From Bacillus sp. SG-1 (lineage in GTDB: Bacteria > Bacillota > Bacilli > Bacillales > Bacillaceae_B), in assembly GCF_000181495.1 (NCBI RefSeq), contig NZ_ABCF01000006.1, positions 1 through 64,000 of the forward strand: 64,000 nucleotides of DNA, given 5' to 3'. The position numbers and the translations under genes are program-made. The notes beneath the pieces were generated by a model, which was not told the DNA's origin, did no database searches, and was given only the letters and a program-made list of their open reading frames with translations. Below are positions 46,704 to 55,824 of the stretch, one piece after another. The first letter of the stretch is position 1; each line of letters opens with the position of its first letter.

Positions 46704-47855
46704 ATGATTTATTTTGATAACAGCGCAACGACGAAACCGTATAAAGAAGTTCTTCAAACCTTTTTGAAAGTGAATGAAGATTATTTTGCCAATCCTTCCT
46801 CAATCCATGCACTTGGTGGAAGAGTAGAGACATTGATCACCAAGTCAAGAAAGCAGGTTGCCAGTCTGCTGGAGATAAAGGAAACAGAAGTCTTTTTCAC
46901 TTCGGGGGGGACGGAATCAAATAATCTTGCCTTAAAAGGGACCGCTTTACATTACCGTAATCGTGGCAGGCACATTATCACAACTGTGATCGAACATCCA
47001 TCCATCATTGAAACATGCGAACAATTAAAGGAACTCGGTTTTGACATCACGTACCTGCCAGTCGATTCACATGGCAGTGTCCGGGTACAGGATGTGCTGG
47101 ATGCCCTTAGAGATGATACGATTTTAGTCTCCATCATGCATGTGAATAATGAAGTGGGGAGTATTCAGCCGGTTGAAGCAATCGGAAAAGCATTGAAGTC
47201 CTATCCCAAAGTCATTTTTCATGTCGATCATATCCAGGGAATTGGCAAGGTTCCGCTTTCCTTCCATGAAGCAGGTATAGATTTATGCTCGATCTCCGGA
47301 CATAAAATACATGGATTGAAAGGCACAGGCATGTTGTATATTAAGGAAGGATTAAAAATTTCACCATTGCTTTCAGGCGGTGAACAGGAAAGAAAAATCA
47401 GGAGTGGAACCGAGAATACCGGGGGAATCGTTTCCTTTGCTAAAGCCTTAAGATTACATTTTGAAAAGAGCGGCAAAGAACTTGAGTACATCCGTAAGCT
47501 TAATGCCTACCTTAGGGGGAAATTAAATCAAATAGACGGAATTACGATTCATTCACCTGCAGCAGGAGCGGCTCCACATATAGTGAACTTTTCGGTACAG
47601 GATATCCGGGGTGAAATATTCGTACACGCGTTAGAAGAGTTCAATATATACGTATCCACCACCAGTGCCTGTTCATCCAAAAAGAACATTCCTTCGCGGA
47701 CATTGCAGGGGATGGGTGTGAATGAAAGCCTCCTTGATACATCTGTCAGGGTCAGCTTTTCATTTGAAAATACAAAAGAAGAAGTGGATGCATTCTGCAG
47801 TGCAATTGAAAAAGTGAAGAAAAATCTAGAGGAAACGACGAGGAGAAGAAAATGA
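46704..47855 (+). CDS. nifZ: Cysteine desulfurase NifZ (NifS/IscS family)
   Basis: A 383-residue PLP enzyme that takes sulfur from cysteine; the B. subtilis NifZ supplies ThiI for 4-thiouridine in tRNA. Motifs: YFDNSATTKPYKEV, TSGGTESNNLALKG, the PLP lysine in SISGHKIHGLKGTG, and the persulfide-forming Cys in STTSACSSKK, in a group II-like short loop. AGAAGGTG precedes the ATG. The stop overlaps thiI by four bases, consistent with direct functional pairing. Confidence 0.95.
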   Translation: MIYFDNSATTKPYKEVLQTFLKVNEDYFANPSSIHALGGRVETLITKSRKQVASLLEIKETEVFFTSGGTESNNLALKGTALHYRNRGRHIITTVIEHPSIIETCEQLKELGFDITYLPVDSHGSVRVQDVLDALRDDTILVSIMHVNNEVGSIQPVEAIGKALKSYPKVIFHVDHIQGIGKVPLSFHEAGIDLCSISGHKIHGLKGTGMLYIKEGLKISPLLSGGEQERKIRSGTENTGGIVSFAKALRLHFEKSGKELEYIRKLNAYLRGKLNQIDGITIHSPAAGAAPHIVNFSVQDIRGEIFVHALEEFNIYVSTTSACSSKKNIPSRTLQGMGVNESLLDTSVRVSFSFENTKEEVDAFCSAIEKVKKNLEETTRRRK

Positions 47856-49063
47856 TTTATGATCAGATATTAGTCCGTTATGGAGAGATTTCAACTAAAG
47901 GACGCAACCGAAAAGCATTTACAAAAAAATTGAGAGAAAACATCCTCATGATGTTAAAAGACTTCCCTAATATAAAGATTAGTGCCACCCGTGATAGGCT
48001 TCATATCTATCTTAATGGCGAAAATGGGGAAGAAGTACTGAAGAAGCTGGAGAATGTATTTGGAATTCAATCCTACAGCCCTGTTGTAAAAACGGCAAAG
48101 GATATTGATGAAATAAAAGAAGCAGCCCTAACCCTTATGAAGAAAACACATATAGAAGGAAAGACATTCAAAGTATCTGCAAGAAGGGCTGATAAGACCT
48201 TTGAACTGGATACAAATGAAATTAACTATGCAGTGGGGTCCCATGTGTTAAAAAATACGGAAGGGTTAACGGTAGACGTGAAAAACCCTGATATTAAGCT
48301 GAATGTGGAAATCAGGAAAGAAGGTGCCTATCTTTCCAGTGAAGTTTATCCGGGAGCCGGAGGGATGCCTGCCGGAGCCAGCGGTAAAGCGATGCTGATG
48401 CTTTCCGGTGGATTGGACAGCCCTGTTGCAGGTTATTTAATCATGAAACGCGGGGTTGAAGTTGAAGCGGTACACTTCCACAGTCCCCCTTTTACAAGTG
48501 AAAGAGCAAAGCAAAAAGTCATAGACCTGGCAAAGTCATTATCTGCTTTTAGCGGAAGAATCAAGCTTCATGTTGTTCCATTCACGGAAATCCAGCAGAC
48601 TGTCCATAATCAAGTCCCTGAAAACTATACGATGACATCCACACGAAGAATGATGCTGAGGATTACCGAGAAGTTGAGGCAGAAGCATGAAGGTCTGGGC
48701 ATCGTCACCGGCGAAAGCCTCGGACAAGTGGCAAGCCAGACATTAGACAGCATGCTGGCCATTAATGAGGTTACGAACACTCCTGTCCTTAGGCCTCTGA
48801 TTTCAGTGGATAAACTTGAAATCATTGATATTGCAAAAGAAATCGGAACACATGATATTTCCATCCTTCCATATGAAGACTGCTGTACAATCTTTACGCC
48901 GCCCGCGCCAAAAACAAAGCCAAAAAAGGAGAAAATCCAATACTATGAAAGCTTTGTTGATTTTGAGCCGCTAATAGATAAAGCTGTCGCCGATACGGAA
49001 CTGCTGATCATCGACGGGGGAAGCCTGCAAACAGAAAACGATGAACTGGATGAATTGTTGTAA
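47852..49063 (+). CDS. thiI: tRNA 4-thiouridine synthase ThiI
   Basis: A 403-residue enzyme with an N-terminal ferredoxin-like and THUMP domain (residues ~1-165) and a PP-loop adenylation domain (LMLSGGLDSPVAGYL) that activates U8 of tRNA for sulfur transfer. It lacks the C-terminal rhodanese domain of E. coli ThiI, as expected for Bacillus, where NifZ hands over sulfur directly. Overlaps nifZ by four bases. A Cys-Cys pair lies in PYEDCCTIFTPP. Confidence 0.96.
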   Translation: MIYDQILVRYGEISTKGRNRKAFTKKLRENILMMLKDFPNIKISATRDRLHIYLNGENGEEVLKKLENVFGIQSYSPVVKTAKDIDEIKEAALTLMKKTHIEGKTFKVSARRADKTFELDTNEINYAVGSHVLKNTEGLTVDVKNPDIKLNVEIRKEGAYLSSEVYPGAGGMPAGASGKAMLMLSGGLDSPVAGYLIMKRGVEVEAVHFHSPPFTSERAKQKVIDLAKSLSAFSGRIKLHVVPFTEIQQTVHNQVPENYTMTSTRRMMLRITEKLRQKHEGLGIVTGESLGQVASQTLDSMLAINEVTNTPVLRPLISVDKLEIIDIAKEIGTHDISILPYEDCCTIFTPPAPKTKPKKEKIQYYESFVDFEPLIDKAVADTELLIIDGGSLQTENDELDELL

Positions 49064-49095
49064 TATTATTAGGAAGAATTACCAATAGGAAACTC

Positions 49096-49125
49096 GAATG
49101 AAGCCATGTGTTTTCGCACATTCTA
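49096..49125 (+). promoter_or_regulatory. Sigma-G promoter of the SASP gene
   Basis: GAATG, 18 bases, CATTCTA. This matches the forespore sigma-G pattern GHATR-N18-CATWMTA at every position, about 25 bases before the ribosome site. Confidence 0.85.
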
Positions 49126-49149
49126 TACTCACAAGGAGGTGAAAGACAC

Positions 49150-49356
49150 ATGGCAAACAACAACAGTTCAAACCAACTAGTAGCTCCAGGAGCTCAACAA
49201 GCGATTGACCAAATGAAATTTGAAATCGCTTCTGAATTCGGTGTGCAACTTGGTGCAGATACAACTGCACGTGCTAACGGTTCTGTCGGTGGTGAAATCA
49301 CTAAACGTTTAGTTCAAATGGCTGAACAACAAATCGGCGGAGGCTACCAACAATAA
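49150..49356 (+). CDS. sspA: Alpha/beta-type small acid-soluble spore protein
   Basis: A 68-residue DNA-coating protein of the spore core. The two conserved family blocks are [11 protein letters not shown] (including the Glu-Ile/Phe GPR protease site) and [28 protein letters not shown] is perfectly spaced before the ATG. The sigma-G promoter implies expression only in the forespore. The position after thiI matches B. subtilis sspA, but alpha/beta paralogues are hard to tell apart. Confidence 0.95.
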   Translation: MANNNSSNQLVAPGAQQAIDQMKFEIASEFGVQLGADTTARANGSVGGEITKRLVQMAEQQIGGGYQQ

Positions 49357-49378
49357 TTCAACTAAATATAATGGCTAC

Positions 49379-49406
49379 AAGGAGCGGGATTTCCCCCGCT
49401 CCTTTA
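49379..49406 (+). terminator. Terminator after the SASP gene
   Basis: AAGGAGCGGG pairs with CCCGCTCCTT, followed by T-rich sequence. Confidence 0.88.
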
Positions 49407-49755
49407 TTTTATTTCTGCGTCAAGAGCACGAACTTGTCCCGGGTTAACTGCAGGAAATCCTTCAGATTTAAAATAATATTAAAGTAATCAAAAGCTTTTG
49501 CGAAGATAGCTTTAGGTGCTTGGAATGTAACAAAACAAAAATTAAAATAAAGTTTTCTTATCCAAATCCATAGGAGCTTAAGAGTGTGCTCATGCCTTGT
49601 GGAGACTCGACTCCTGAAACGGAAACTGCGTTTTTTATCGACGGTTTTATTTCTATTTTTACCCTCTTAAATAGATTGAGACAAAATAACTTCAAATTAA
49701 TTATTTTAAATATTATAAAAATTTAGTATAATATAACAGAATAACATCAAAGGGG
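49407..49755. other. AT-rich intergenic stretch
   Basis: No gene is visible. A short GAGACTCGACTCCTG fragment near 49600 recalls the GC-rich intergenic repeat. A TATAAT box around 49729 probably belongs to the promoter of the next gene. Confidence 0.4.
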
Positions 49756-49763
49756 GAGAAAAT

Positions 49764-51347
49764 ATGAGAAGAGAGGATTTACTTTCACCAGAAAGGTATA
49801 ATCTAATCAGCGAAGTCGAGAAATTTGCAGGTGAACAAGGTAAGAAGGCAATAATATGGAAGAGTGAACAAGGGGAAGAGAAAGAAATTACATATGAAAA
49901 TTTAATTAAGAATGCGAACAAAATTGGAAACGCATTCATAAATAACGGACTCGAAAAAGGCGATGTCGTCCTGGTTATGATTCCAAGGTTGATTGAGGCA
50001 TACGAGACGTATGTCGCTGCGCTGAAAGCAGGAATGGTGGTTATCCCTAGTTCTGAAATGCTGCGAGCCAAAGACTTGAAATACAGAATTGAACATGGAG
50101 ATGTCAAAGCGGTCGTTTGTTATGAGCCGTACACCGAGCAATTTGATGAGTTGGAAGAAAGTTCAGGACTTATGAAATTTGTGGTAGGGGCAGAAAAAGA
50201 AGGGTGGCTTTCGTTAGATTCACTAAAGAATGAGTCATCTGACGAGCTCGCACTTGCTGATACCGGCCGGGAAGATATGGCATTCCTTTCTTATACATCA
50301 GGAACAACAGGCAACCCCAAGGGAGTCGTTCATACACATGGATGGGCTTATGCTCACTTGCGTACAGCGGCGAAAAAATGGCTGAGCATCGAAGAGGGAG
50401 ATACTGTATGGGCAACGGCAGGTCCCGGCTGGCAAAAATGGATCTGGAGTCCCTTCCTTTCTGTACTGGGTTCCGGGGCAACAGGACTTGTTTACCAAGG
50501 GAAATTCGAACCGGATACCTACCTGCAAATGCTTGAAGACTATCAGGTCAATGTGCTTTGCTGTACGCCTACTGAGTATCGTTTGATGGCCAAAGTCGAT
50601 GACCTGGGCAAATACCATCTTCAACACCTGCATAGTGCTGTTTCTGCGGGAGAACCATTGAACAGGGAAGTCATTGATGCTTTTCAAAAGCATTTTAATG
50701 TAGATGTCAGGGACGGATATGGACAAACGGAAAATACACTGCTTGTCGGAATCATGAAAGGAATGGAATTGAAACCGGGCTCCATGGGAAAACCAACGCC
50801 TGGGAACCGAGTAGAAATCATAGATGAAGATGGCAAACCGTGCTCTCCTGGCGAAGTTGGGGATATTGCGGTTCATGTAGATACACCGGCACTGTTCAAA
50901 AATTATTATAAAGATCCTGAACGGACAGCTATGCAGTTTAGGGGAGATTATTATATTACCGGGGATAAAGCGAAAAAGGATGAGGATGGATATTTCTGGT
51001 TTGAAGGCAGGGGAGATGACATTATCATCAGTTCAGGGTATACCATTGGACCATTTGAAGTGGAAGACGCACTTGTCAAACATCCATCGGTGAAAGAATG
51101 TGCTGTTGTGGCAAGCCCTGATGAAGTCAGAGGAAATATCGTCAAAGCCTTTGTCGTGTTGAGGGACGGAGTGAGCCCGGAAGATCCCGACCTGGTGAAA
51201 AGCCTTCAGGATCATGTGAAGGAATTGACGGCACCTTACAAATATCCGAGAAAGATTGAATTCATTGAAGAGCTGCCGAAAACGACTTCAGGAAAGATCA
51301 GAAGAATAGAGCTGAGACAGAACGAAAGAAAGACTGTACAAAAGTAA
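49764..51347 (+). CDS. ytcI: AMP-forming acyl-CoA synthetase
   Basis: A 527-residue adenylate-forming enzyme. Motifs are the P-loop-like SYTSGTTGNPKGVVH, the DGYGQTENTLLV adenine-binding block, GDKAKKDEDGYFWFEGRGDD and the C-terminal catalytic lysine in PKTTSGKIRR. It is shorter than AcsA and resembles medium or branched short-chain acyl-CoA synthetases (YtcI/MbcS type); the substrate cannot be read from the sequence. The SGK end resembles AcsA, so AcuA could perhaps modify it too. GGGGGAG precedes the ATG. Confidence 0.9.
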   Translation: MRREDLLSPERYNLISEVEKFAGEQGKKAIIWKSEQGEEKEITYENLIKNANKIGNAFINNGLEKGDVVLVMIPRLIEAYETYVAALKAGMVVIPSSEMLRAKDLKYRIEHGDVKAVVCYEPYTEQFDELEESSGLMKFVVGAEKEGWLSLDSLKNESSDELALADTGREDMAFLSYTSGTTGNPKGVVHTHGWAYAHLRTAAKKWLSIEEGDTVWATAGPGWQKWIWSPFLSVLGSGATGLVYQGKFEPDTYLQMLEDYQVNVLCCTPTEYRLMAKVDDLGKYHLQHLHSAVSAGEPLNREVIDAFQKHFNVDVRDGYGQTENTLLVGIMKGMELKPGSMGKPTPGNRVEIIDEDGKPCSPGEVGDIAVHVDTPALFKNYYKDPERTAMQFRGDYYITGDKAKKDEDGYFWFEGRGDDIIISSGYTIGPFEVEDALVKHPSVKECAVVASPDEVRGNIVKAFVVLRDGVSPEDPDLVKSLQDHVKELTAPYKYPRKIEFIEELPKTTSGKIRRIELRQNERKTVQK

Positions 51348-51373
51348 ACGGAGTCCTTAGATTTTTTAGAGTG

Positions 51374-51409
51374 CTGTACCCCGCAGGAGGAGCGGGGTAC
51401 AGTTTTTTT
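51374..51409 (+). terminator. Terminator after ytcI
   Basis: CTGTACCCCGC pairs with GCGGGGTACAG, followed by seven Ts. Confidence 0.92.
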
Positions 51410-51495
51410 AATTTAGGGGGATGATGCTTCGCGCATACGGACCGAGGTAAATCATATTGAAATTTTGTTGGAATGAAGTCCTCGTCAGGGGAGTG

Positions 51496-52228
51496 GGGTA
51501 CATCCTAATATAGTTTGGTACATCAAATCAAGGTGGTCCACGCAATAATGCCCTAATAAAATTAGAATTGGTACATCAAATCAAGGTGGTTAACGTAATG
51601 ATGCCCTAATAAAATTAGAATTGGTACATCAAATCCAGGTGGTCCACGTAATGATGTCCTAATAAAGTCAGAATTGGTACATCAAATCAAGGTGGTCCAC
51701 GCAATGATGTCCTAATAAAGTCAGAATTGGTACATCAAATCAAGGTGGTCCACGTAATGATGTCCTAATAAAGTCAGAATTGGTACATCAAATCAAGGTG
51801 GTCCACGCAATGATGTCCTAATAAAGTCAGAATTGGTACATCAAATCAAGGTGGTTCACGCAATGATGTCCTAATAAAGTCAGAATTGGTACATCAAATC
51901 AAGGTGGTCCACGCAATGATATCCTAATAAAATTAGAATTGGTACATCAAATCAAGGTGGTCCACGCAATGATGTCCTAATAAAGTCAGAATTGGTACAT
52001 CAAATCAAGGTGGTCAACGTAATGATGTCCTAATAAAGTCAGAATTGGTACATCACATCAAGGTAGTTCACGCAATGATGTCCTAATAAAGTCAGAATTG
52101 GTACATCAAATCAAGGTGATCAACGTAATGATGTCCTAATAAAATTAGAATTGATACATCAAATCAAGATGATCAACGCAATGATGTCCTAATAAAGTCA
52201 GAACTGGTGCATTAAATAAAGGATGTCC
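51496..52228. repeat. Tandem array of 53-bp units
   Basis: Thirteen full units spaced exactly 53 bp (starts 51515, 51568, 51621 and so on to 52151), with partial copies at both ends. Each unit begins TTGGTACATCAAATCAAGG, holds the small palindrome GTGGTCCAC and has GATGTCC, which can pair with GGTACATC at its start. The period is not a multiple of three, so the array does not code for a repeat protein. It occupies most of a 1.15-kb gap. Confidence 0.97.
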
Positions 52229-52251
52229 CGCGCAGGCGCGGGACATCCTTT
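52218..52251. terminator. Perfect 16-bp hairpin closing the 53-bp array
   Basis: AAAGGATGTCCCGCGC and its exact complement, with a two-base AG spacer and a following AAAATTTTT. It is a strong bidirectional terminator or a boundary structure of the array. Confidence 0.75.
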
Positions 52252-52377
52252 AAAATTTTTCACGAGATGATATCAGCGCTGTATGAACGCCGACTCCCTC
52301 ATTAGCTGATATTTCTGAAAACGAAATGCTTTAAAGTGTTAAAGCGATATAGTAAAATAAAATAGGCCGAAATAAGA

Positions 52378-52469
52378 CGGGAGTGGCTCCCGGACTTGAT
52401 AGAGCGGCGGGACGTGTTTCCGCCCTGTATGGGAAAACCTCTATCAGGACGTTGAGCCAGTCCTTTTTT
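52378..52469 (+). ncRNA. Candidate structured leader RNA of the amidohydrolase gene
   Basis: Nested helices can form. P1 pairs 52380-52389 (GGAGTGGCTC) with 52454-52463 (GAGCCAGTCC), nine of ten pairs. P2 pairs CTTGATAGAG (52395-52404) with CTCTATCAGG (52439-52448). P3 is GGCGGGA/TTCCGCC (52406-52424). A local hairpin CGGGAG/CTCCCG (52378-52392) and a terminal AGGAC/GTCCT hairpin followed by T6 exclude P1. This is the layout of a transcription-attenuating leader. I could not match it to a known riboswitch class. Confidence 0.5.
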
Positions 52470-52503
52470 GTATAGATTACAATCAGGACAAGGAGTTTTT
52501 CAG

Positions 52504-54102
52504 ATGGGTACTTTATGGTATAACGGAACGTTTTATACAATGACGGAAGAAGGCGCAGCAGCCGATGCCGTTTTTACAGAGAATGGTGTTATTAAAGGGG
52601 TTGGCTCCGTACAAGAAATGGAATCTAGATTTGCAGATGCTGTTGCGCAACGAGTCGATATGCAGGGGAACACGGTTTTCCCTGGATTTGTCGACAGTCA
52701 TATGCATCTTATCGGACATGGTGAAACATTGATTCGATTGGACCTTTCGAAAATGAATACCAAAGCAGAAGTTTTGAAGTCAGTAAAAGAAAAAGCTGAA
52801 AATACGCCGGAAGGCATCTGGGTTATCGGAGAAGGATTCAATGAGAATCTCTGGGAAAACAGTGAGGTCATCACTAGACAGGAAATTGATGAAGTTGTGT
52901 CCGACAAGCCGGTCCTGCTTAAACGGATCTGCCGACATGCCATGGTTGCCAACTCGAAGGCGTTGGAGCTGGCAGGAATTTATGAAAGTACAGAAAATCC
53001 TGCAGGCGGTGTCATAGAAAGAAATGAAAAAGGCGAGTTGAATGGGGTATTGAAGGATACTGCACAGGATATCCTTGTTGATGCCCTCCCATCACCGACA
53101 GGCGAGTATTTGGAGGAAGCATTGACAAAAGCAATTGAGAACTGCTGGAGACTTGGACTTGTCGGAGGGCATACGGAAGATTTGAGTTATTACGGCAACT
53201 TCGAGAAAACCTACAAAACCTTTTTGAATGTCATTGAGGAAGGCGGCAAGAAGTTCCGATCACATTTGCTTGTCCATCAAGCAGTAATCGATGATTGGAA
53301 AGAAGCTGGGTTTACTTTTATGGACGGAACGCCCCTGGTGGAATTTGGAGCTATGAAAATTTTTGCCGATGGTGCACTTGGAGGAAGAACCGCGTTGCTG
53401 AGCCATCCGTATAGTGACGATCCTTCTACCAATGGTGTAGCCATCCATTCACAGGAAAAACTGACGGAACTGGTGAAAAAAGCAAGAGAGTACCAGCTTC
53501 CAATTGCCGTGCACACAATTGGTGACCAGGCATTTGAAAACGTGCTGGATGTAGTCGAGGAATATCCAACTTACAATGGCCGAAGGGACCGCTTTATTCA
53601 TGCTCAGTTGTTGCGCAGAGAATTGATTGACAGGATAAAGGGCCTTCCCCTTATTCTCGATATTCAGCCAAGGTTTGTCCCTTCAGATTTTCCATGGGTG
53701 ATCGAGCGTGTCGGGGAAGAAAATATGGAATACAATTATGCTTGGAAAACCTTATTGGACGAGGGGATCCATTGTGCGGGGGGATCTGATGCCCCGATTG
53801 AGCCGGTAGATCCGTTACTCGGAATTCATGCTGCTGTCACAAGAACCAATCCATTGGATCCGGAAAAAACGGTCTATATGGAAGAGCAAAGGTTATCGAT
53901 GTATGAAGCGGTTTCCTTATTCACAAAAGGCAGTGCTTATGCGTGCCATCATGAGCATGATCACGGGATGATCAAAGAAGGATACAAAGCCGATTTCACT
54001 GTCCTTCCTAAAGATCTCTTCCAGGTAGATGCCGACGAACTGCTTGATATGGAAGTGGAGATGACGGTCGTGGACGAAACCGTTGTTTACAAAAAAGCTT
54101 GA
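52504..54102 (+). CDS. ytcJ: Amidohydrolase-family metal-dependent hydrolase (YtcJ-like)
   Basis: A 532-residue amidohydrolase-superfamily enzyme of the N-substituted formamide deformylase-like group. The metal site includes FPGFVDSHMHLIGHG, with later His in AVHTIGDQAF and FIHAQLL and the Asp in CAGGSDAPIEPVDP. The substrate is unknown. The ATG at 52504 has AAGGAG at 52489-52494; the frame upstream enters the structured leader and is not coding. A possible attenuator RNA ends 34 bases before the start. Confidence 0.88.
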   Translation: MGTLWYNGTFYTMTEEGAAADAVFTENGVIKGVGSVQEMESRFADAVAQRVDMQGNTVFPGFVDSHMHLIGHGETLIRLDLSKMNTKAEVLKSVKEKAENTPEGIWVIGEGFNENLWENSEVITRQEIDEVVSDKPVLLKRICRHAMVANSKALELAGIYESTENPAGGVIERNEKGELNGVLKDTAQDILVDALPSPTGEYLEEALTKAIENCWRLGLVGGHTEDLSYYGNFEKTYKTFLNVIEEGGKKFRSHLLVHQAVIDDWKEAGFTFMDGTPLVEFGAMKIFADGALGGRTALLSHPYSDDPSTNGVAIHSQEKLTELVKKAREYQLPIAVHTIGDQAFENVLDVVEEYPTYNGRRDRFIHAQLLRRELIDRIKGLPLILDIQPRFVPSDFPWVIERVGEENMEYNYAWKTLLDEGIHCAGGSDAPIEPVDPLLGIHAAVTRTNPLDPEKTVYMEEQRLSMYEAVSLFTKGSAYACHHEHDHGMIKEGYKADFTVLPKDLFQVDADELLDMEVEMTVVDETVVYKKA

Positions 54103-54108
54103 AAAAGT

Positions 54109-54139
54109 GAAGGTGCCGTTTAACCAGGCACCTTCTTTT
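54109..54139 (+). terminator. Terminator after the amidohydrolase gene
   Basis: GAAGGTGCC pairs with GGCACCTTC, followed by four Ts. Confidence 0.88.
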
Positions 54140-54216
54140 GGTGTAAACACAATTTTCAGATTGCCCTTTGGGAGGAACCGATATATAATGAAATTATTTC
54201 GAGAGTAGAAATAGTT

Positions 54217-55152
54217 TTGAAAGGGGTGGCCGGCATTAAGACAGAAGAACAAGCTGGTATTCTGTATACGGCATTTTCCTATTTTCTATGGGGACTCTTG
54301 CCGATTTATTGGAAGTTGCTGAATCATGTACCGGCAGATGAAATATTAGCAAACAGGATATTCTGGTCATTCTGGTTTATGATTGTCGTTTTAATCGTCA
54401 TCAAAAAGTTCCCTGCTTTCTGGGATATGATAAAGGGAATGATGAACACAAAGAAGAAGCTTGCTGCATTGGCAACCGCCTCTCTTCTTGTCAGCGCAAA
54501 CTGGTTTATTTACATCTGGGCGGTCAACACCGATCAGATGGTTGAAGCAAGTCTCGGGTACTATATCAATCCGCTTGTGAGTGTCTTGCTTGGAGTTTTC
54601 ATTTTAAGAGAAAAAATGACGAAAGCTCAGGTGGTTTCTTTCATATTGGCAGCTATAGGGGTCATTGTTCTGACTGCTTCTTACGGAAGATTCCCTTGGA
54701 TTGCCATTGGGCTTGCAGTTTCCTTTGGTCTGTACGGATTGGCAAAAAAACTGATCAAAGTGGATTCGGATATCGGTTTGACGCTGGAAACCATGACCAC
54801 AGCGCCATTTGCCCTTATCTACCTGATCTATTTGTCTTCTAAAGGAGATATTTCTTTGTTTCAGTTTTCAGCAGGAACTGATTTGCTATTGATTGGCGCA
54901 GGTGCCGTAACGGCTGTACCGCTTCTCTATTTTGCCAAAGGGGCGCAACGAATTCCTTTATATATGGTAGGGTTTCTGCAGTACATCGCTCCGACCCTTA
55001 CATTGATTTTAGGGGTATTCCTCTATGGAGAGCCTTTTACTCAGACTCATCTGATTGCATTCACTTTCATTTGGTCAGCATTGACGATTTTCTCTGTTTC
55101 AAGAATGAAGAGGGTGAAGCGAAAAACGAAAACCCAGGAAAAATGTGCATAG
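54217..55152 (+). CDS. rarD: RarD, EamA-family permease
   Basis: About 305-311 residues with ten predicted membrane helices in two EamA halves (FSYFLWGLLPIYWKLLNHVP is the RarD hallmark; LQYIAPTLTLILGVFLYGEP near the end). Transport substrate unknown. The start is uncertain. The TTG at 54217 has only a weak site, whereas AAAGGGGTGG at 54220-54229 is ideally placed for an ATT codon at 54235, after which the protein reads like other RarD N-termini. A basic tail with KRKTKTQEK ends the protein. Confidence 0.88.
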   Translation: MKGVAGIKTEEQAGILYTAFSYFLWGLLPIYWKLLNHVPADEILANRIFWSFWFMIVVLIVIKKFPAFWDMIKGMMNTKKKLAALATASLLVSANWFIYIWAVNTDQMVEASLGYYINPLVSVLLGVFILREKMTKAQVVSFILAAIGVIVLTASYGRFPWIAIGLAVSFGLYGLAKKLIKVDSDIGLTLETMTTAPFALIYLIYLSSKGDISLFQFSAGTDLLLIGAGAVTAVPLLYFAKGAQRIPLYMVGFLQYIAPTLTLILGVFLYGEPFTQTHLIAFTFIWSALTIFSVSRMKRVKRKTKTQEKCA

Positions 55153-55296
55153 CTGGAACTGAAGCTGGCAGCCTTGATGGCTGTCGGCTTTTTGATTTTT
55201 TCTTCTGTGGGGTAATTGGTAATGATATGGTAGTATTAAGTGGCGGAATATTCACTCATTGAGAAGCTTCATAGGAATGCAAAAGGAGGGGACAAC

Positions 55297-55734
55297 ATGC
55301 AAAGCCTGGTGGCGGAATTTTGGTGGCATCTTTTTATCATCATAGGAAGTTTTAGCCTGATCCTTTTTATAGTTAATATCATTCTAAGAAATTACTTCAG
55401 GGTACAAAAGAAAAAGTTTTTCTCTTATAATCATGTAAATGAGAAACATAAAAAAATTGAGTGGAGAATAAGGTGGTCCTTTCTTGTATTGTTGCTCATC
55501 ACGAGCTTCATAAATATCTTTTTGGCGGAAGAAAGACTCTGGTATTTAGAAACACATATCCTTCTCATCCCTTTTATCATTGCGCTTGAAGTGACCAGGG
55601 CGGTAATGGAAAAGAAGCATGCTGATAATGAAAATGATTATAAATTCACCCTTGCTCAACTTGGATTTATACTGATTTTACTAGTAGTGATGGATATATA
55701 TTTTTTTAATTATTATGCGCTTTCAAGTGAATAA
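55297..55734 (+). CDS. DUF4181-like membrane protein
   Basis: A 145-residue protein with four hydrophobic segments (HLFIIIGSFSLILFIVNIIL, FLVLLLITSFINIFLA, LLIPFIIALEVTRAV, FILILLVVMDIYFF) and the basic motif NYFRVQKKKFFSYNHVNEKHKKIEW between the first two. It resembles the DUF4181 family of Bacillus membrane proteins (from memory); function unknown. AAAGGAGGGG precedes the ATG at 55297; an upstream in-frame ATG at 55240 has no ribosome site. Confidence 0.8.
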   Translation: MQSLVAEFWWHLFIIIGSFSLILFIVNIILRNYFRVQKKKFFSYNHVNEKHKKIEWRIRWSFLVLLLITSFINIFLAEERLWYLETHILLIPFIIALEVTRAVMEKKHADNENDYKFTLAQLGFILILLVVMDIYFFNYYALSSE

Positions 55735-55748
55735 TCTGTTACATAAGA

Positions 55749-55776
55749 AAGAAGCCTGTCCGTCAGGCTTCTTTTC
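55749..55776. terminator. Bidirectional terminator after the DUF4181 gene and nadK
   Basis: AAGAAGCCTG pairs with CAGGCTTCTT around TCCGT. Confidence 0.85.
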
Positions 55777-55824
55777 ACTTTTCCCCTTTAAGGCTTGTTT
55801 GCTCGTCTTAATGATGGATAGTTC

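Noticed and set aside
51515-52203. CRISPR array
   Set aside because: Units are contiguous and nearly identical with no unique spacers, and no cas genes are nearby.
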